From NCBI GenBank assembly GCA_035297145.1, contig DATGZN010000027.1, positions 139,619-203,618 on the forward strand: 64,000 nucleotides of DNA, written 5' to 3'. The notes beneath the pieces were generated by a model. It saw nothing but the letters and a program-made list of their open reading frames with translations, ran no database searches and had not been told where the DNA came from. Source of the stretch: QHXW01 sp035297145. GTDB lineage: Bacteria > Acidobacteriota > Terriglobia > Bryobacterales > Bryobacteraceae. The position numbers and the translations under genes were made by a program. Every line of letters begins with the position of its first letter. Position 1 is the first letter of the stretch. Of the stretch, positions 51,301 through 60,028 are shown piece after piece.

Positions 51301-52830
51301 TTGCCTTCCGATCCTGATCTGTTTGCGCCGCTGAAGCGCTATTGGGGGTATGACGGCTTTCGCCCGCTGCAGGAGCGCATCGTGCGGAGTCTGCTGGAGG
51401 GTCACGACATCGCCGTTGTCATGCCGACTGGTGGCGGTAAGTCGCTTTGTTATCAGTTACCTGCGGTGGTCATGGGCCGCACTGTGGTGGTGATTTCGCC
51501 ACTCATCTCGCTGATGCAGGACCAGGCCGCGCAGCTCGCGCAAATGGGAATTCCGGCGGCGGTTCTGAATAGTTCCCTGCCTCCGGCCGAGCAAAATCAG
51601 GTGATTCGTCAGGCGATCGGCGGGGCTTTCCGGCTGTTGTATCTCTCCCCAGAGCGCTTGGCTCGACAGGACACGGTTGAGTGGCTGTCGCGGGCGCCCA
51701 TCGCGTTCTTTGCGATTGACGAGGCGCACTGCATTTCCGAGTGGGGCCACGAGTTCCGTCCCGAATACCGGCAGCTCAGTGCGTTGCGCGAGAAATTTCC
51801 GGAACAGCCGATCGCTGCTTTCACGGCCAGCGCGACGCAGCGTGTGCGGCATGACATCCTGGCGCAACTGCGGCTTCACGAACCGCACAAGTATATTGCC
51901 AGCTTCTATCGTCCGAACTTACGCTATCTGGTGCGGCAATGCGATGGCGCGGGGCAGTTGCGCTTGTTGCTCTCCGCGCTCCGCGCGCACGCGGGCGAGA
52001 ACGCAATCGTTTACGCACCCACAGTGGTGAGGGTAGGCGAGACGGTGCAGTTTCTGAAGCAGCAAGGGATTCGCGCGGTGGGCTATCACGGAAAAATGGA
52101 AGCGTTGGATCGCCAGCGCAACCAGGAAAGCTGGATGTCGGACGAAGTGCGAGTACTCGTGGGTACAATTGCGTTCGGTCTGGGGATCAACAAGCCCTCG
52201 GTACGAGCGGTGGTTCATCTGGCGCTGCCGAAGTCGATCGAGCAGTATTACCAGGAAGCAGGGCGCGCGGGCCGCGACGGGCTTCCCGCCGACTGCGCCC
52301 TGTTGTGGCAGAAGCGCGATGTGGGCCTGCTGACCTATTTCATCGAAAGTCTGAAAGATCCCGGTGAAAAGGAGCGCGCCTGGCAGCGTTATCACGCCAT
52401 GCGGCGCTTCGCCGAGGCCAGCCATTGCCGGCACAGGCAGATCTGCACGCACTTCGGCGAGACGCCTAAGTGGGAGACGTGCAGCATGTGCGATGTGTGC
52501 GCCGCGGTGCCCGCGTGGATGGCGGCGCCCTCGGCACCGGAGACTCGGAGGCGAAAGCAAAAACGCGCGACGATGCAGACTTCGGAACCGCGCCGTTCCG
52601 ACTTGGCTGACCACATGCGGGAGTGGCGGCGCACTGTGGCCAAGGGTAACGGAGTGCCGGCATATGTGATTCTTCACGACAGCACGCTCGAGGAAATTTG
52701 CCGCAGGCGGCCCGCGAGCATCGAAGCACTACTCGAAATCCCGGGCATCGGGACGCGCAAGGCGGAAACCTATGGCCGCGAGATTCTGTCGGTGCTGGCG
52801 GCATTCTCGGGGCCTGGCCGGAGGGCGTAG
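51301..52830 (+). CDS. recQ: RecQ-family ATP-dependent DNA helicase
   Basis: The 509-residue helicase unwinds DNA 3' to 5' and helps in repair. Walker A PTGGGKSLCY (Lys47), DEAH at residues 140-143 and the aromatic-rich GHEFRPEYRQL loop mark the family. The zinc-binding cysteines (SHC, QIC, TCSMCDVC) follow the helicase core. A single HRDC domain closes the protein (about 440-500). The winged-helix part seems very short, so the enzyme is smaller than E. coli RecQ. The TTG start is the first possible codon after an in-frame stop. Confidence 0.93.
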   Translation: MPSDPDLFAPLKRYWGYDGFRPLQERIVRSLLEGHDIAVVMPTGGGKSLCYQLPAVVMGRTVVVISPLISLMQDQAAQLAQMGIPAAVLNSSLPPAEQNQVIRQAIGGAFRLLYLSPERLARQDTVEWLSRAPIAFFAIDEAHCISEWGHEFRPEYRQLSALREKFPEQPIAAFTASATQRVRHDILAQLRLHEPHKYIASFYRPNLRYLVRQCDGAGQLRLLLSALRAHAGENAIVYAPTVVRVGETVQFLKQQGIRAVGYHGKMEALDRQRNQESWMSDEVRVLVGTIAFGLGINKPSVRAVVHLALPKSIEQYYQEAGRAGRDGLPADCALLWQKRDVGLLTYFIESLKDPGEKERAWQRYHAMRRFAEASHCRHRQICTHFGETPKWETCSMCDVCAAVPAWMAAPSAPETRRRKQKRATMQTSEPRRSDLADHMREWRRTVAKGNGVPAYVILHDSTLEEICRRRPASIEALLEIPGIGTRKAETYGREILSVLAAFSGPGRRA

Positions 52831-52909
52831 GGTAGATTTCATTCGGGATGCGCTTGCGGGTTGAACAGTTGATCCGGAATGCCGTGGCGCGGAACAATAG
52901 TCAGACCCC

Positions 52910-54568
52910 ATGATGCGCACCGCCTTTGGAATCCTGCTCGCTACCGCGGCGTTCGGCGCTGATTACATTTTCGTTAACGGCAATGTGATTACGGTCGATT
53001 CATCCAAGCCGGCGGCGGAGGCTTTCGCGATCGCCAATGGACGCTTCGTCGCGGTCGGAGGCAACACGGAGATTCGCGGGCTGGCGACGCCGGAGACGAA
53101 ACTCATCGACCTAAAGGGAGCGACCGTCACGCCCGGCTTCAATGATGTACATCTGCATCCGCACGCCAGTTACCCCGAGAACTCGCCGTACTACATGCCG
53201 TGGCTCGGGCCGGACAAGGTGCACAACATGGATGAGCTGATCGCGGCACTCAAGCGCAAAGCGGCGGTCACGCCCAAAGGGCAGCTCATACGCGGAGAGC
53301 GCTACGACGATGAGAAGCTCGGCCGCCATCCCACGCGGCACGATCTCGATCAGGCATCGACAGAGCATCCCATCAGCATTAGTCATGCGTCGGGGCATGT
53401 GACGGTGGTGAACAGTTACGTGCTGCGTGTGGCTGGGGTCAACAAAGACACACCCGATCCGCCGGGCGGAGCCTTCGACCGCGATCCCGATGGCACGCCC
53501 AACGGCGTAGTACGCGAGGCGGCGCGTGGGGTCCTCACGCGAAGTGGGGCCTTCGAATCCGCAGCGCGCCCGCCGTGGGATGCCGAGGTGGAAGGTTACC
53601 TGCGATGCTTCCGCGAATATGCGGCGCGCGGCATCACCAGTTGCGCGGCGGCCGGCGCAGGGCCGGAGAACATCCACATGTATCAGGCGGTCCGTGCCGC
53701 GGGCAATCCGGTACGGCTTGGTGTGATGGTGTCGGAAAACCATTTTCGGAAAGCGGCAGACCTGGGGCTGAGGAGCGGCTTCGGCGACGACATGCTGCGC
53801 CTGACCGCCATCAAAGTGTTCCATGGGAATTCGCTGAGCGGCCGTACCTGCTGGCTGTCGGAAGAATACTCGGATCGTCCCGGCTATTTCGGCATTCCGC
53901 CCGCGCGGCAGCAGGCGCAGCTCGATGAGGCGTATCAGGCCATGCACGATGCCGGCTGGCAGACGGCGACTCACTCGAATGGCGATCGCGAGATCGACAT
54001 GGTGCTCACCGCGATCGAGCGCGCGCAGGCCAAGAATCCGCGCCCGGACCCGCGGCATCGCATCGAGCACGCGAGCGTGATGACGCAATCGCTGCTGGAG
54101 CGTGCGAAAAAAGCCGGCGTCATCCTGGTGTTCCACTCCTACATGTGGGAACACGGCGACAAACTGGAGTCATACGGCCCGAAGCGGCTGGCCATGATGC
54201 ATCCTTACCGCACTGCCATCGATATGGGCATTCATGTGGCAGGTCACTCCGACTCCAGCGTGTCGGCCGCCTACCCTCTGTTGCGCATCCAAGACATGGT
54301 GACGCGCCAAGGCTCCGATGGGCGCGAGTACGGCGCCAACCAGCGCGTGACGGTGGACGAGGCCATCCGCGTGTGGACGCTCGACGGTGCCTACGCGACG
54401 TTTGAAGAGAACATCAAAGGCTCCATCACGCCGGGCAAACTCGCCGACTTCGTGGTGCTGCGGGCTGATCCACGCAAGGTCCCGCCGCGCGAGATCAAGG
54501 ATATCGTGATCGACTCGACGTGGATTGGGAGCAAGGCTGTGTTTACGGCGGGGTCGACAGAAAGGTGA
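52910..54568 (+). CDS. Exported amidohydrolase (YtcJ-like, amidohydrolase 3)
   Basis: The 552-residue protein has a short signal peptide (MRTAFGILLATAAFGA) followed by the amidohydrolase fold. The metal motif HLH is at His81 and His83 (NDVHLHPHA); late residues ATHSNGD, RIEHASVM and AGHSDSS fit the rest of the metal site. The family hydrolyses exocyclic amides, carbamates or N-acyl groups. Substrate is open. It is followed after nine bases by the HicB gene. Confidence 0.9.
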   Translation: MMRTAFGILLATAAFGADYIFVNGNVITVDSSKPAAEAFAIANGRFVAVGGNTEIRGLATPETKLIDLKGATVTPGFNDVHLHPHASYPENSPYYMPWLGPDKVHNMDELIAALKRKAAVTPKGQLIRGERYDDEKLGRHPTRHDLDQASTEHPISISHASGHVTVVNSYVLRVAGVNKDTPDPPGGAFDRDPDGTPNGVVREAARGVLTRSGAFESAARPPWDAEVEGYLRCFREYAARGITSCAAAGAGPENIHMYQAVRAAGNPVRLGVMVSENHFRKAADLGLRSGFGDDMLRLTAIKVFHGNSLSGRTCWLSEEYSDRPGYFGIPPARQQAQLDEAYQAMHDAGWQTATHSNGDREIDMVLTAIERAQAKNPRPDPRHRIEHASVMTQSLLERAKKAGVILVFHSYMWEHGDKLESYGPKRLAMMHPYRTAIDMGIHVAGHSDSSVSAAYPLLRIQDMVTRQGSDGREYGANQRVTVDEAIRVWTLDGAYATFEENIKGSITPGKLADFVVLRADPRKVPPREIKDIVIDSTWIGSKAVFTAGSTER

Positions 54569-54577
54569 GGGACTGAA

Positions 54578-54799
54578 ATGAGTACAAAACGTTATCCGCT
54601 GGTGATCGAGCCAACCAGCACTGGCTATTCTGCGTTCTCACCGGACGTGCCAGGATGTGCGGCAGTGGGAGACACCGAGGAAGAGACGCGGCGGAACTTT
54701 CAGGAAGCGTTAGCTGCTCACTTTGAGGCGATGCGAGAGATTGGCGAGCCGATTCCGGAACCTCGCGGTTCGGTTGACTACGTGGAAGTTGTGGCGTAG
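54578..54799 (+). CDS. Orphan HicB-like antitoxin
   Basis: The 73-residue protein has the HicB partial RNase H fold (YPLVIEPTSTGYSAFSPDVPGCAAVGDT and a helix EETRRNFQEALAAHFEAM). No HicA toxin (a 60-80-residue dsRNA-binding-like protein) is seen on either side, and there is no DNA-binding domain at the C-terminus. The module is therefore an orphan, or the toxin has been lost. It is closely coupled to the amidohydrolase gene. Confidence 0.85.
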   Translation: MSTKRYPLVIEPTSTGYSAFSPDVPGCAAVGDTEEETRRNFQEALAAHFEAMREIGEPIPEPRGSVDYVEVVA

Positions 54800-54810
54800 C
54801 CGTCTCGACA

Positions 54811-55215
54811 TCAGGCCGACGCTGCCCCGCCTGCTGGCTTCACGACCTTACTCGCAAGCAGCGCCAAAACGCCGATCACCACGCCGGAGATCACGCCAAT
54901 GACTGGCCCGATGATGGCCATCATGGGCCGCGGTGAGAGTGGCATCGACTGCATCATCTCCGCCTCGCGCGCGTGAGTGGCGATGTATTGGCTGAAAAGC
55001 AGAATATGCGCAGCCGTGATCCAGACGCTGTTGGCGAGGCCCAGAAGCAGGCCATGCAGGAACACCTTTCGTGCCTGCTTGGCGATGATGTAAGCGCAGA
55101 TCACGAAGATGACGAGCCAGCATAGCGGCTCGATATTCGACGGGATCACGAAAACCGTGGCCAGGCCCATGGCCAGCCCAAACACCGAGAGTTGCAGGAT
55201 GAGCTTCCAGTTCAT
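54811..55215 (-). CDS. Hypothetical four-helix membrane protein
   Basis: The 134-residue protein has four hydrophobic segments (QLSVFGLAMGLATVFVIP, LCWLVIFVICAYIIA, LHGLLLGLANSVWITAAHILL, MMAIIGPVIGVISGVVIGVLALL). Its start overlaps the end of the TfoX gene by 4 bases (ATGA), so it is co-translated. No family is recognised beyond a general small integral membrane protein. The overlap suggests a shared task with the TfoX-like protein, but no function can be given. Confidence 0.8.
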   Translation of the reverse strand: MNWKLILQLSVFGLAMGLATVFVIPSNIEPLCWLVIFVICAYIIAKQARKVFLHGLLLGLANSVWITAAHILLFSQYIATHAREAEMMQSMPLSPRPMMAIIGPVIGVISGVVIGVLALLASKVVKPAGGAASA

Positions 55216-55616
55216 TTTCTGGCTCTCGCCCCTTTCTTGGTTGTAGGTTTTGTCTTGTCCTTCGCCGGCAAGGAGCGGGCGAATTCCAGAGAGCGCACGA
55301 TCCAGTGGGCAATGAACTTAGGGTCACGCCGCGACGGCTCCGTCAAGATCGCGAAGCCCTTGCTCCTGCGGCCCGGCATGGGTTCGAAAGGGCCGGCGCC
55401 ATCGAGCTTCAAAAAGTTGGCGAAGTCGGCCCTGGAAAGCCGGAAGAGCAGGTTCTGCTTGAAGAGGCTAACGAACAGGTTGCCGTGCACGAAACAGGCC
55501 GGGTATCCAAACATCTTCTTGTACACGATCCCGGGCTCTTGCGGAGCCAGGCTCTCGAAAAAGGCAACCAGGTCCGGCGAGGACTTCTCCCAAGTTGGCG
55601 CGGGGGGCTTAGGCAT
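55212..55616 (-). CDS. TfoX N-terminal domain protein
   Basis: The 134-residue protein matches the TfoX N-terminal domain: VYKKMFGYPACFVHGNLFVSLF and FRLSRADFANFLKL are family features. It has no C-terminal TfoX domain. A basic tail (AKDKTKPTTKKGARARK) could touch nucleic acid. TfoX/Sxy controls competence in some gammaproteobacteria, but single-domain relatives in other phyla have unknown roles. It shares an operon with the four-helix membrane protein. Confidence 0.85.
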   Translation of the reverse strand: MPKPPAPTWEKSSPDLVAFFESLAPQEPGIVYKKMFGYPACFVHGNLFVSLFKQNLLFRLSRADFANFLKLDGAGPFEPMPGRRSKGFAILTEPSRRDPKFIAHWIVRSLEFARSLPAKDKTKPTTKKGARARK

Positions 55617-55679
55617 CCGAAGCGGATGATTGTATCACCGGGCGGGAGAGCTAGAGGTTAAATCTAGTGCAACGCGGCG

Positions 55680-56105
55680 TCAGTTGACCTTCGAGACCGT
55701 GGCCTCGACGTCCAGTTTGCGTGTGGTGACAGGATCGTCGAAGGAGGCCACCAGGGTGGGCCGTCCCAGGCCGAGAACAGTATTGATAACAAAGCGGGTT
55801 TGGGCGACGCTGGGGTTGGGTCCACCGGTTGTGGAACGTGGGCCAGGCGCACTCAAATCGACTTCCGCGAAGAGCGCGACCCTTTCGTTCAATTCGGGCG
55901 CAACGCAATCAATGTTCACGCCGGTCTCCAAGTAGGAATATTGAGCTGCCTGAGGACCGGAGCCGGTGGCATAGGGGATCTTGTCGTCCACGCGGAACGT
56001 GCTCTTCTGATTGTTGCGCGCCACGATCAAAATTGCGTCCTTGTCAGCGTTTTGACAATTGGCAAAGCTGTGACACCGCCCAAATGTGCAAGCTGCTGAT
56101 TCCAC
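55680..56105 (-). CDS. Acidobacterial exported protein, probably N-terminally truncated
   Basis: The 141-residue frame, from GTG, has a strand-rich body (STFRVDDKIPYATGSG, YSYLETGVNIDCVAPEL, KLDVEATVSKVN) like a family of small exported proteins that I associate with Acidobacteria. That family normally has a signal peptide. Here the first residues (MESAACTFGRCHSFANCQN) look unrelated, so the original start is lost or displaced. It may be a decaying copy. Confidence 0.5.
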   Translation of the reverse strand: MESAACTFGRCHSFANCQNADKDAILIVARNNQKSTFRVDDKIPYATGSGPQAAQYSYLETGVNIDCVAPELNERVALFAEVDLSAPGPRSTTGGPNPSVAQTRFVINTVLGLGRPTLVASFDDPVTTRKLDVEATVSKVN

Positions 56106-56157
56106 AGGCCCACCGCAGTGGCCACGGGGTTGCTATCTGGATCTCCAGAGAGAACCC

Positions 56158-56538
56158 ATGGCCGTACAGTCGTTCCTATCCCGTGTTGCCAATTACACGT
56201 TCGCCAATGCCGAAATCGCGCGCAATCGCGGCGAGGCCGCCGCTTTTGGCCAGATCGACGGACGGCGCTACATGCGATCGCCGATCACGTCCCGTTTCGA
56301 GCTGGGCTGGCAAGACAATCGCGGCTGGCAGAAACAGACGCAATCACGCGGGGTGAACATGAGCAGCGCCGGAGCGGCGGTCATGTCACCGGAACCGATT
56401 GCTGTCGGCTCGACCGTGTACCTGAACTCGAAAGAGTTGCTGCTAATGGGGGCTGCTACGGTGCGGCACTGCACCGAAAAGAGTTCCAAGTTTTTGATTG
56501 GGCTGGAATTTCGCGGTTCGCTGGTGCGTACGTTCTAA
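56158..56538 (+). CDS. PilZ-domain protein
   Basis: The 126-residue protein has the cyclic-di-GMP binding motif parts: RRYMR (residues 36-40) and NMSSAG (67-72). A short helix precedes the PilZ beta-barrel. The ATG is chosen because GAGAGA lies upstream and because it gives a standard-length PilZ protein. It would transmit second-messenger signals to an envelope or motility target. The gene converges on the last gene of the next operon, ending one base before its stop. Confidence 0.85.
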   Translation: MAVQSFLSRVANYTFANAEIARNRGEAAAFGQIDGRRYMRSPITSRFELGWQDNRGWQKQTQSRGVNMSSAGAAVMSPEPIAVGSTVYLNSKELLLMGAATVRHCTEKSSKFLIGLEFRGSLVRTF

Positions 56539-56539
56539 G

Positions 56540-58072
56540 TTAGCGCTCCTGCGCGGCCCACAGGCTTCCGTAGCGAAGCAATTGCGTTGTGCCAGGCGTC
56601 CGGATCGCAGCCGCATCGTGACCGAGCACGGTTTGGAATACACGCCCTCCCGCATACTCATAAACACACGCTACAGGCTCCGGCTTTCCTGTCGCTTTCG
56701 CCAGCGCCGTGGCCAGAACGTGGACCGGGAGTTCGCCTTGCATCGCTCCGTACAGTTCATCTTTTGTCTTATACGATTCGATGTCGCGGGTTGCCGGATG
56801 AGCCGAGTCCACAAGCACGATCGAAAAAGGCGCATAGGGATCGTGAGTGCTCTTCGACTCACTCCAAACGCGGCGGCAAATCTGACGGTACTCGGGCCAA
56901 TCGGCGGCTGCTCCGCCGGGAAGGTCGGGACTGAATCCCGCGCCGGCGAAGTGCAGAATCACCAGCCCACCGCCGTGGCCAAGGTATTTCGTGAGTCCAT
57001 TTTTAGCAGCGTCGCTCACGCGAGGATGGTTCCAATTGACGTAGTTCAGGACCACGAGTTTATATGCCGCGAGGTCCGCAAGAATCTCAGGGTTCTCGCT
57101 CACGGTCACCTGAAATCGGGGTAATTCACTGTTCAGGGCGGCGATGATGGCAGGCGTCGTCTCGCGCCATTGATGGCCGGGATCCATATCGCCGGTCAAT
57201 ATCAGAGCAGGAATCGGATTGGTGAGCAGCGCGCGATCGACCTCGTCGTCTTCCGCAAAGGTGGAATCGACGCCACCGGAGGGAACATCGGCGCCGGCGG
57301 TCCACACAATGGCATTGAGGATCAGCTTCCGGTAGTCATCGTTGCGCCAGTTAGCGAAGTAGTGGCCTGTCGTGGTTCCGAAGCCGCGCCCGCCATTTTG
57401 CCGCTCTACCGCCCAGGCAACTGCCTGGTCCTCGGGCACGGGAGAGAGCACCGGAACCTGAAGGATCAGGCGCAGGCGCTGATCGTTTTGGCGGAAGCGG
57501 ATCTGGTAGTAGAACTCGTCTTTGAAATGAAACGGCTGCACCCCGTTCAAGATGGGGTGGCCGGGCGCGCCGAGCTTAACATCGGTCTCCACCGTTTTGA
57601 TCAGTGACACGCGTCCCCGCTTTTCATCCCACTCATAGAAGCCGCCGTTCCATTCGAGCACTTGGTCGGCGTACTCATAGGAAATGAACGTGGAGAAATG
57701 GAAAGTGACGAAGCCGCAGCCGCGCGCCATTTGTTTTTCCACGATGCGCATTCTTTCCGGTGTGAAGATGGGGACGCGCGGAGATTCATCGTGGTCCTGC
57801 CCGTCTGAAATGACGACGATGGTGTCCGCGGTGTCGAGCGTTTTGGGATCGTCGGGCCAACCGTTGAAATAGATCTCGGTCTGGATGCCGTGGAGATTTG
57901 GCGACCGGTCCAGAAGCACTTTCAGCAGTTTGATGGTCTTGAGGTACTCATGTTCGCCGGGACCGTGGCTCTTTTTGCCCGCGATGAGCACTATCTTTCG
58001 CGACCTGGCAGCGCTGCCTGATAGAGCGGAGAGCGCCAGGCACAGCCAAACAAGCCATCGGGACGTTGGCAT
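56540..58072 (-). CDS. Exported protein with two ThuA-like domains
   Basis: The 510-residue protein starts with a signal peptide (SRWLVWLCLALSALSGSAA). It has two ThuA-like glutamine-amidotransferase folds: the first (about 25-260) with VLIAGKKSHGPGEHEYL, GCGFVTFHFSTF and GFGTTTGHYFANW, the second (about 288-508) with LILTGDMDPGHQWRETTP, GGGLVILHF and GRVFQTVLGHD. ThuA proteins process trehalose or keto-sugars and may also bind NAD-linked products. Two copies in one chain are unusual. It is the last gene of a co-transcribed set of exported proteins. Confidence 0.88.
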   Translation of the reverse strand: MPTSRWLVWLCLALSALSGSAARSRKIVLIAGKKSHGPGEHEYLKTIKLLKVLLDRSPNLHGIQTEIYFNGWPDDPKTLDTADTIVVISDGQDHDESPRVPIFTPERMRIVEKQMARGCGFVTFHFSTFISYEYADQVLEWNGGFYEWDEKRGRVSLIKTVETDVKLGAPGHPILNGVQPFHFKDEFYYQIRFRQNDQRLRLILQVPVLSPVPEDQAVAWAVERQNGGRGFGTTTGHYFANWRNDDYRKLILNAIVWTAGADVPSGGVDSTFAEDDEVDRALLTNPIPALILTGDMDPGHQWRETTPAIIAALNSELPRFQVTVSENPEILADLAAYKLVVLNYVNWNHPRVSDAAKNGLTKYLGHGGGLVILHFAGAGFSPDLPGGAAADWPEYRQICRRVWSESKSTHDPYAPFSIVLVDSAHPATRDIESYKTKDELYGAMQGELPVHVLATALAKATGKPEPVACVYEYAGGRVFQTVLGHDAAAIRTPGTTQLLRYGSLWAAQER

Positions 58073-58086
58073 GATCTGGATGCGCC

Positions 58087-59214
58087 CTATTCCGGAGTCC
58101 AATAGTTCTGGAAGCCGATGTAATCGGCGCGCAAGTTCGCCAGGATGGTGCGTCTCAGTTCCAGGAAATCGATGTCGCCCTGGTGTTCGTAGACGATCTT
58201 GCCGTCCGGGGTGATGAGCACGGTATACGGGACGGCGGATTTCCAATCGGGATTGAACTCTGCCTGAAGAGCGTAGGTATCGTCCGATCCGAAAAGTAGA
58301 TTGCGGCTGGATGCGTGTTGCTTCTCGAGCATCCTTAGGACGCCTTCCTTCTCGTCGGGCATGTTGGTTGAGACCGTAACCAGATCGAAGTCGCGGACAC
58401 GGTACATCCGATAGGTGGTTTCGATGTCCGGAAATTCGTGCACGCAGGGGCCGCACCAGGTGGCCCAGAAACTGACGAGTAGCAGCTTGCCGGTTGGATT
58501 GGCGCGCAGTTTCTTCAGGTCCTCGGCCGACGTCATATCGAGCCGCACCGGTTCCGCCTCGATCTTCTTCTGGTCCGCGATGCGGTTCGCCTCCTTCTCC
58601 TTCCATTTGGTTGAACAGCCGAAAACGCCAGTCTCGGCGACGGGCACAGGTTTCCCGGCAAGCAGTGCTTCGATGGCATTGCGTGCGTCTTCGGTTTTCA
58701 CCAGCTCCTGACGATAGCTGTTGTCGATGCGGCCTTGATAGCGCAGCTTGCGTTCCTTGTCGAAGATGAAAACGTGCGGTGTGGCTTGCGGTCCGAGCGC
58801 GAGAGCCACCGACTGCGTTTCACCATCGTAGAGGTACGGATAGCGCAGGTGTTTGTACGCGACGCGAATCTTCATCTCGTCGAGACTGTCGCTGGTGTCG
58901 GCGGAATCCAACTCGTCGACGCGGATGGCATCCGGGTCATTGGGCTGAATGACCACCACGGCCACGCCTTTCGATTGGTAGTCGTCGGCGAGTTTCTGAA
59001 TACGCGTTTCGTAGATCGACGCGATGGGACAGTGATTGCAGGCGAATACGATCACTAGCACCGGGCTAGCTGCGTAGTCGCTGAGCTTGTGAATCTTGCC
59101 ATCGACACCCGGGAGCGAAAAGTCGGGCGCCGGCGACCCGAGCGGTAGTATGGGGTGACCCGATTGCGCCGACAGGGAAGCCGCAAAAGTCAGAACCATC
59201 AGAATGCGTCGCAT
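58087..59214 (-). CDS. Exported double-domain thioredoxin-like protein
   Basis: The 375-residue protein has a signal peptide and two thioredoxin-like domains. The first (about 22-180, redoxin type) contains FACNHCPIA with cysteines at 59 and 62. The second (about 225-375, TlpA-like) contains FWATWCGPC with cysteines at 254 and 257. It may transfer electrons or repair disulfides in the periplasm. It lies between the sugar isomerase-like gene and the double ThuA gene with gaps of 14-16 bases, so it belongs to the same unit. Confidence 0.9.
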   Translation of the reverse strand: MRRILMVLTFAASLSAQSGHPILPLGSPAPDFSLPGVDGKIHKLSDYAASPVLVIVFACNHCPIASIYETRIQKLADDYQSKGVAVVVIQPNDPDAIRVDELDSADTSDSLDEMKIRVAYKHLRYPYLYDGETQSVALALGPQATPHVFIFDKERKLRYQGRIDNSYRQELVKTEDARNAIEALLAGKPVPVAETGVFGCSTKWKEKEANRIADQKKIEAEPVRLDMTSAEDLKKLRANPTGKLLLVSFWATWCGPCVHEFPDIETTYRMYRVRDFDLVTVSTNMPDEKEGVLRMLEKQHASSRNLLFGSDDTYALQAEFNPDWKSAVPYTVLITPDGKIVYEHQGDIDFLELRRTILANLRADYIGFQNYWTPE

Positions 59215-59230
59215 TTCTCGAATCCCCCGC

Positions 59231-60028
59231 TCACGCCAGCTTGCGCGCATATTCGACCTCGCGCGTGACGTCGGCGTTAACGTCTCCTTCCTTCTCATAC
59301 TCGATGGCGACCAATCCGCCGTAAGACACTTTGTGCAGCTCCTCCATAACGGCTGGAATTCTGGCCACACCTTGTCCCAGCAGGACGTTGTCTTCGCCGC
59401 CGGCGGCCTTCACGTCCTTCAGGTGAACCATCTTCAAGTATGGCGCGAGCTTGCGAACCGCTTCCACCGTGTCGTAGCCGCAAGACGCAAACTGGCCAGT
59501 GTCGAGCGTGGCGCCCATGGTTTTCGATCGTCCGGCGAGCCCTCGCAAAACATCATCCGGACTCTCAAAGGGAAACTTGTCCTTGAAGAAGTGATTGTGA
59601 ATGCCGAAGGTCAGCCCTTCGCGAGTAAGCCGCTCGTCGCTCTTCCGCAACATGTCGCCGGTGGCGTCACCTGTGATGTTGTGGGCGCCCAGCAGGTTCG
59701 CGAACCTGACTGCGTAATCGAGATCTTTGTCGTCTTTGATGGTGGCCGTATAGTACGAGATGCAGCGAATGCCCGCTCGATCGAATTTGGCGCGCGCCGA
59801 CCGGCACATTTCGTCCGTAGGCGGCTTCATCAGCATGAATTCGCCATGTGACATCTCGATTTCTTTGATGTCGAGCGCCGTGAGCCGCACGATCATGTCA
59901 TCGATCGACAGGCTGTGGTAGGTGTACGTGCCGATGCCGATGTTGAGGTGGGAGGCGGCAAACGTCCGCAAGCTTGCGGCAAGGGTCCCGGCAGCCAAAG
60001 CTTGCGCGAATCTTCTCCGCGTCATCAT
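59231..60028 (-). CDS. Tat-exported sugar phosphate isomerase/epimerase-like TIM barrel
   Basis: The 265-residue protein starts with a Tat-type signal (MTRRRFAQALAAGTLAAS). The fold matches the xylose-isomerase-like TIM barrel: IGTYTYHSLSIDDMIVRL, GIHNHFFKDKF, LDTGQFASCGYD and MVHLKDVKAAGGED carry the metal ligands (Glu, Asp, His). Exported members have been linked to 3-keto-glycoside cleavage or epimerisation. Its start overlaps the ThuA gene stop (ATGATGA). This reaction is an inference from family and context. Confidence 0.87.
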   Translation of the reverse strand: MMTRRRFAQALAAGTLAASLRTFAASHLNIGIGTYTYHSLSIDDMIVRLTALDIKEIEMSHGEFMLMKPPTDEMCRSARAKFDRAGIRCISYYTATIKDDKDLDYAVRFANLLGAHNITGDATGDMLRKSDERLTREGLTFGIHNHFFKDKFPFESPDDVLRGLAGRSKTMGATLDTGQFASCGYDTVEAVRKLAPYLKMVHLKDVKAAGGEDNVLLGQGVARIPAVMEELHKVSYGGLVAIEYEKEGDVNADVTREVEYARKLA

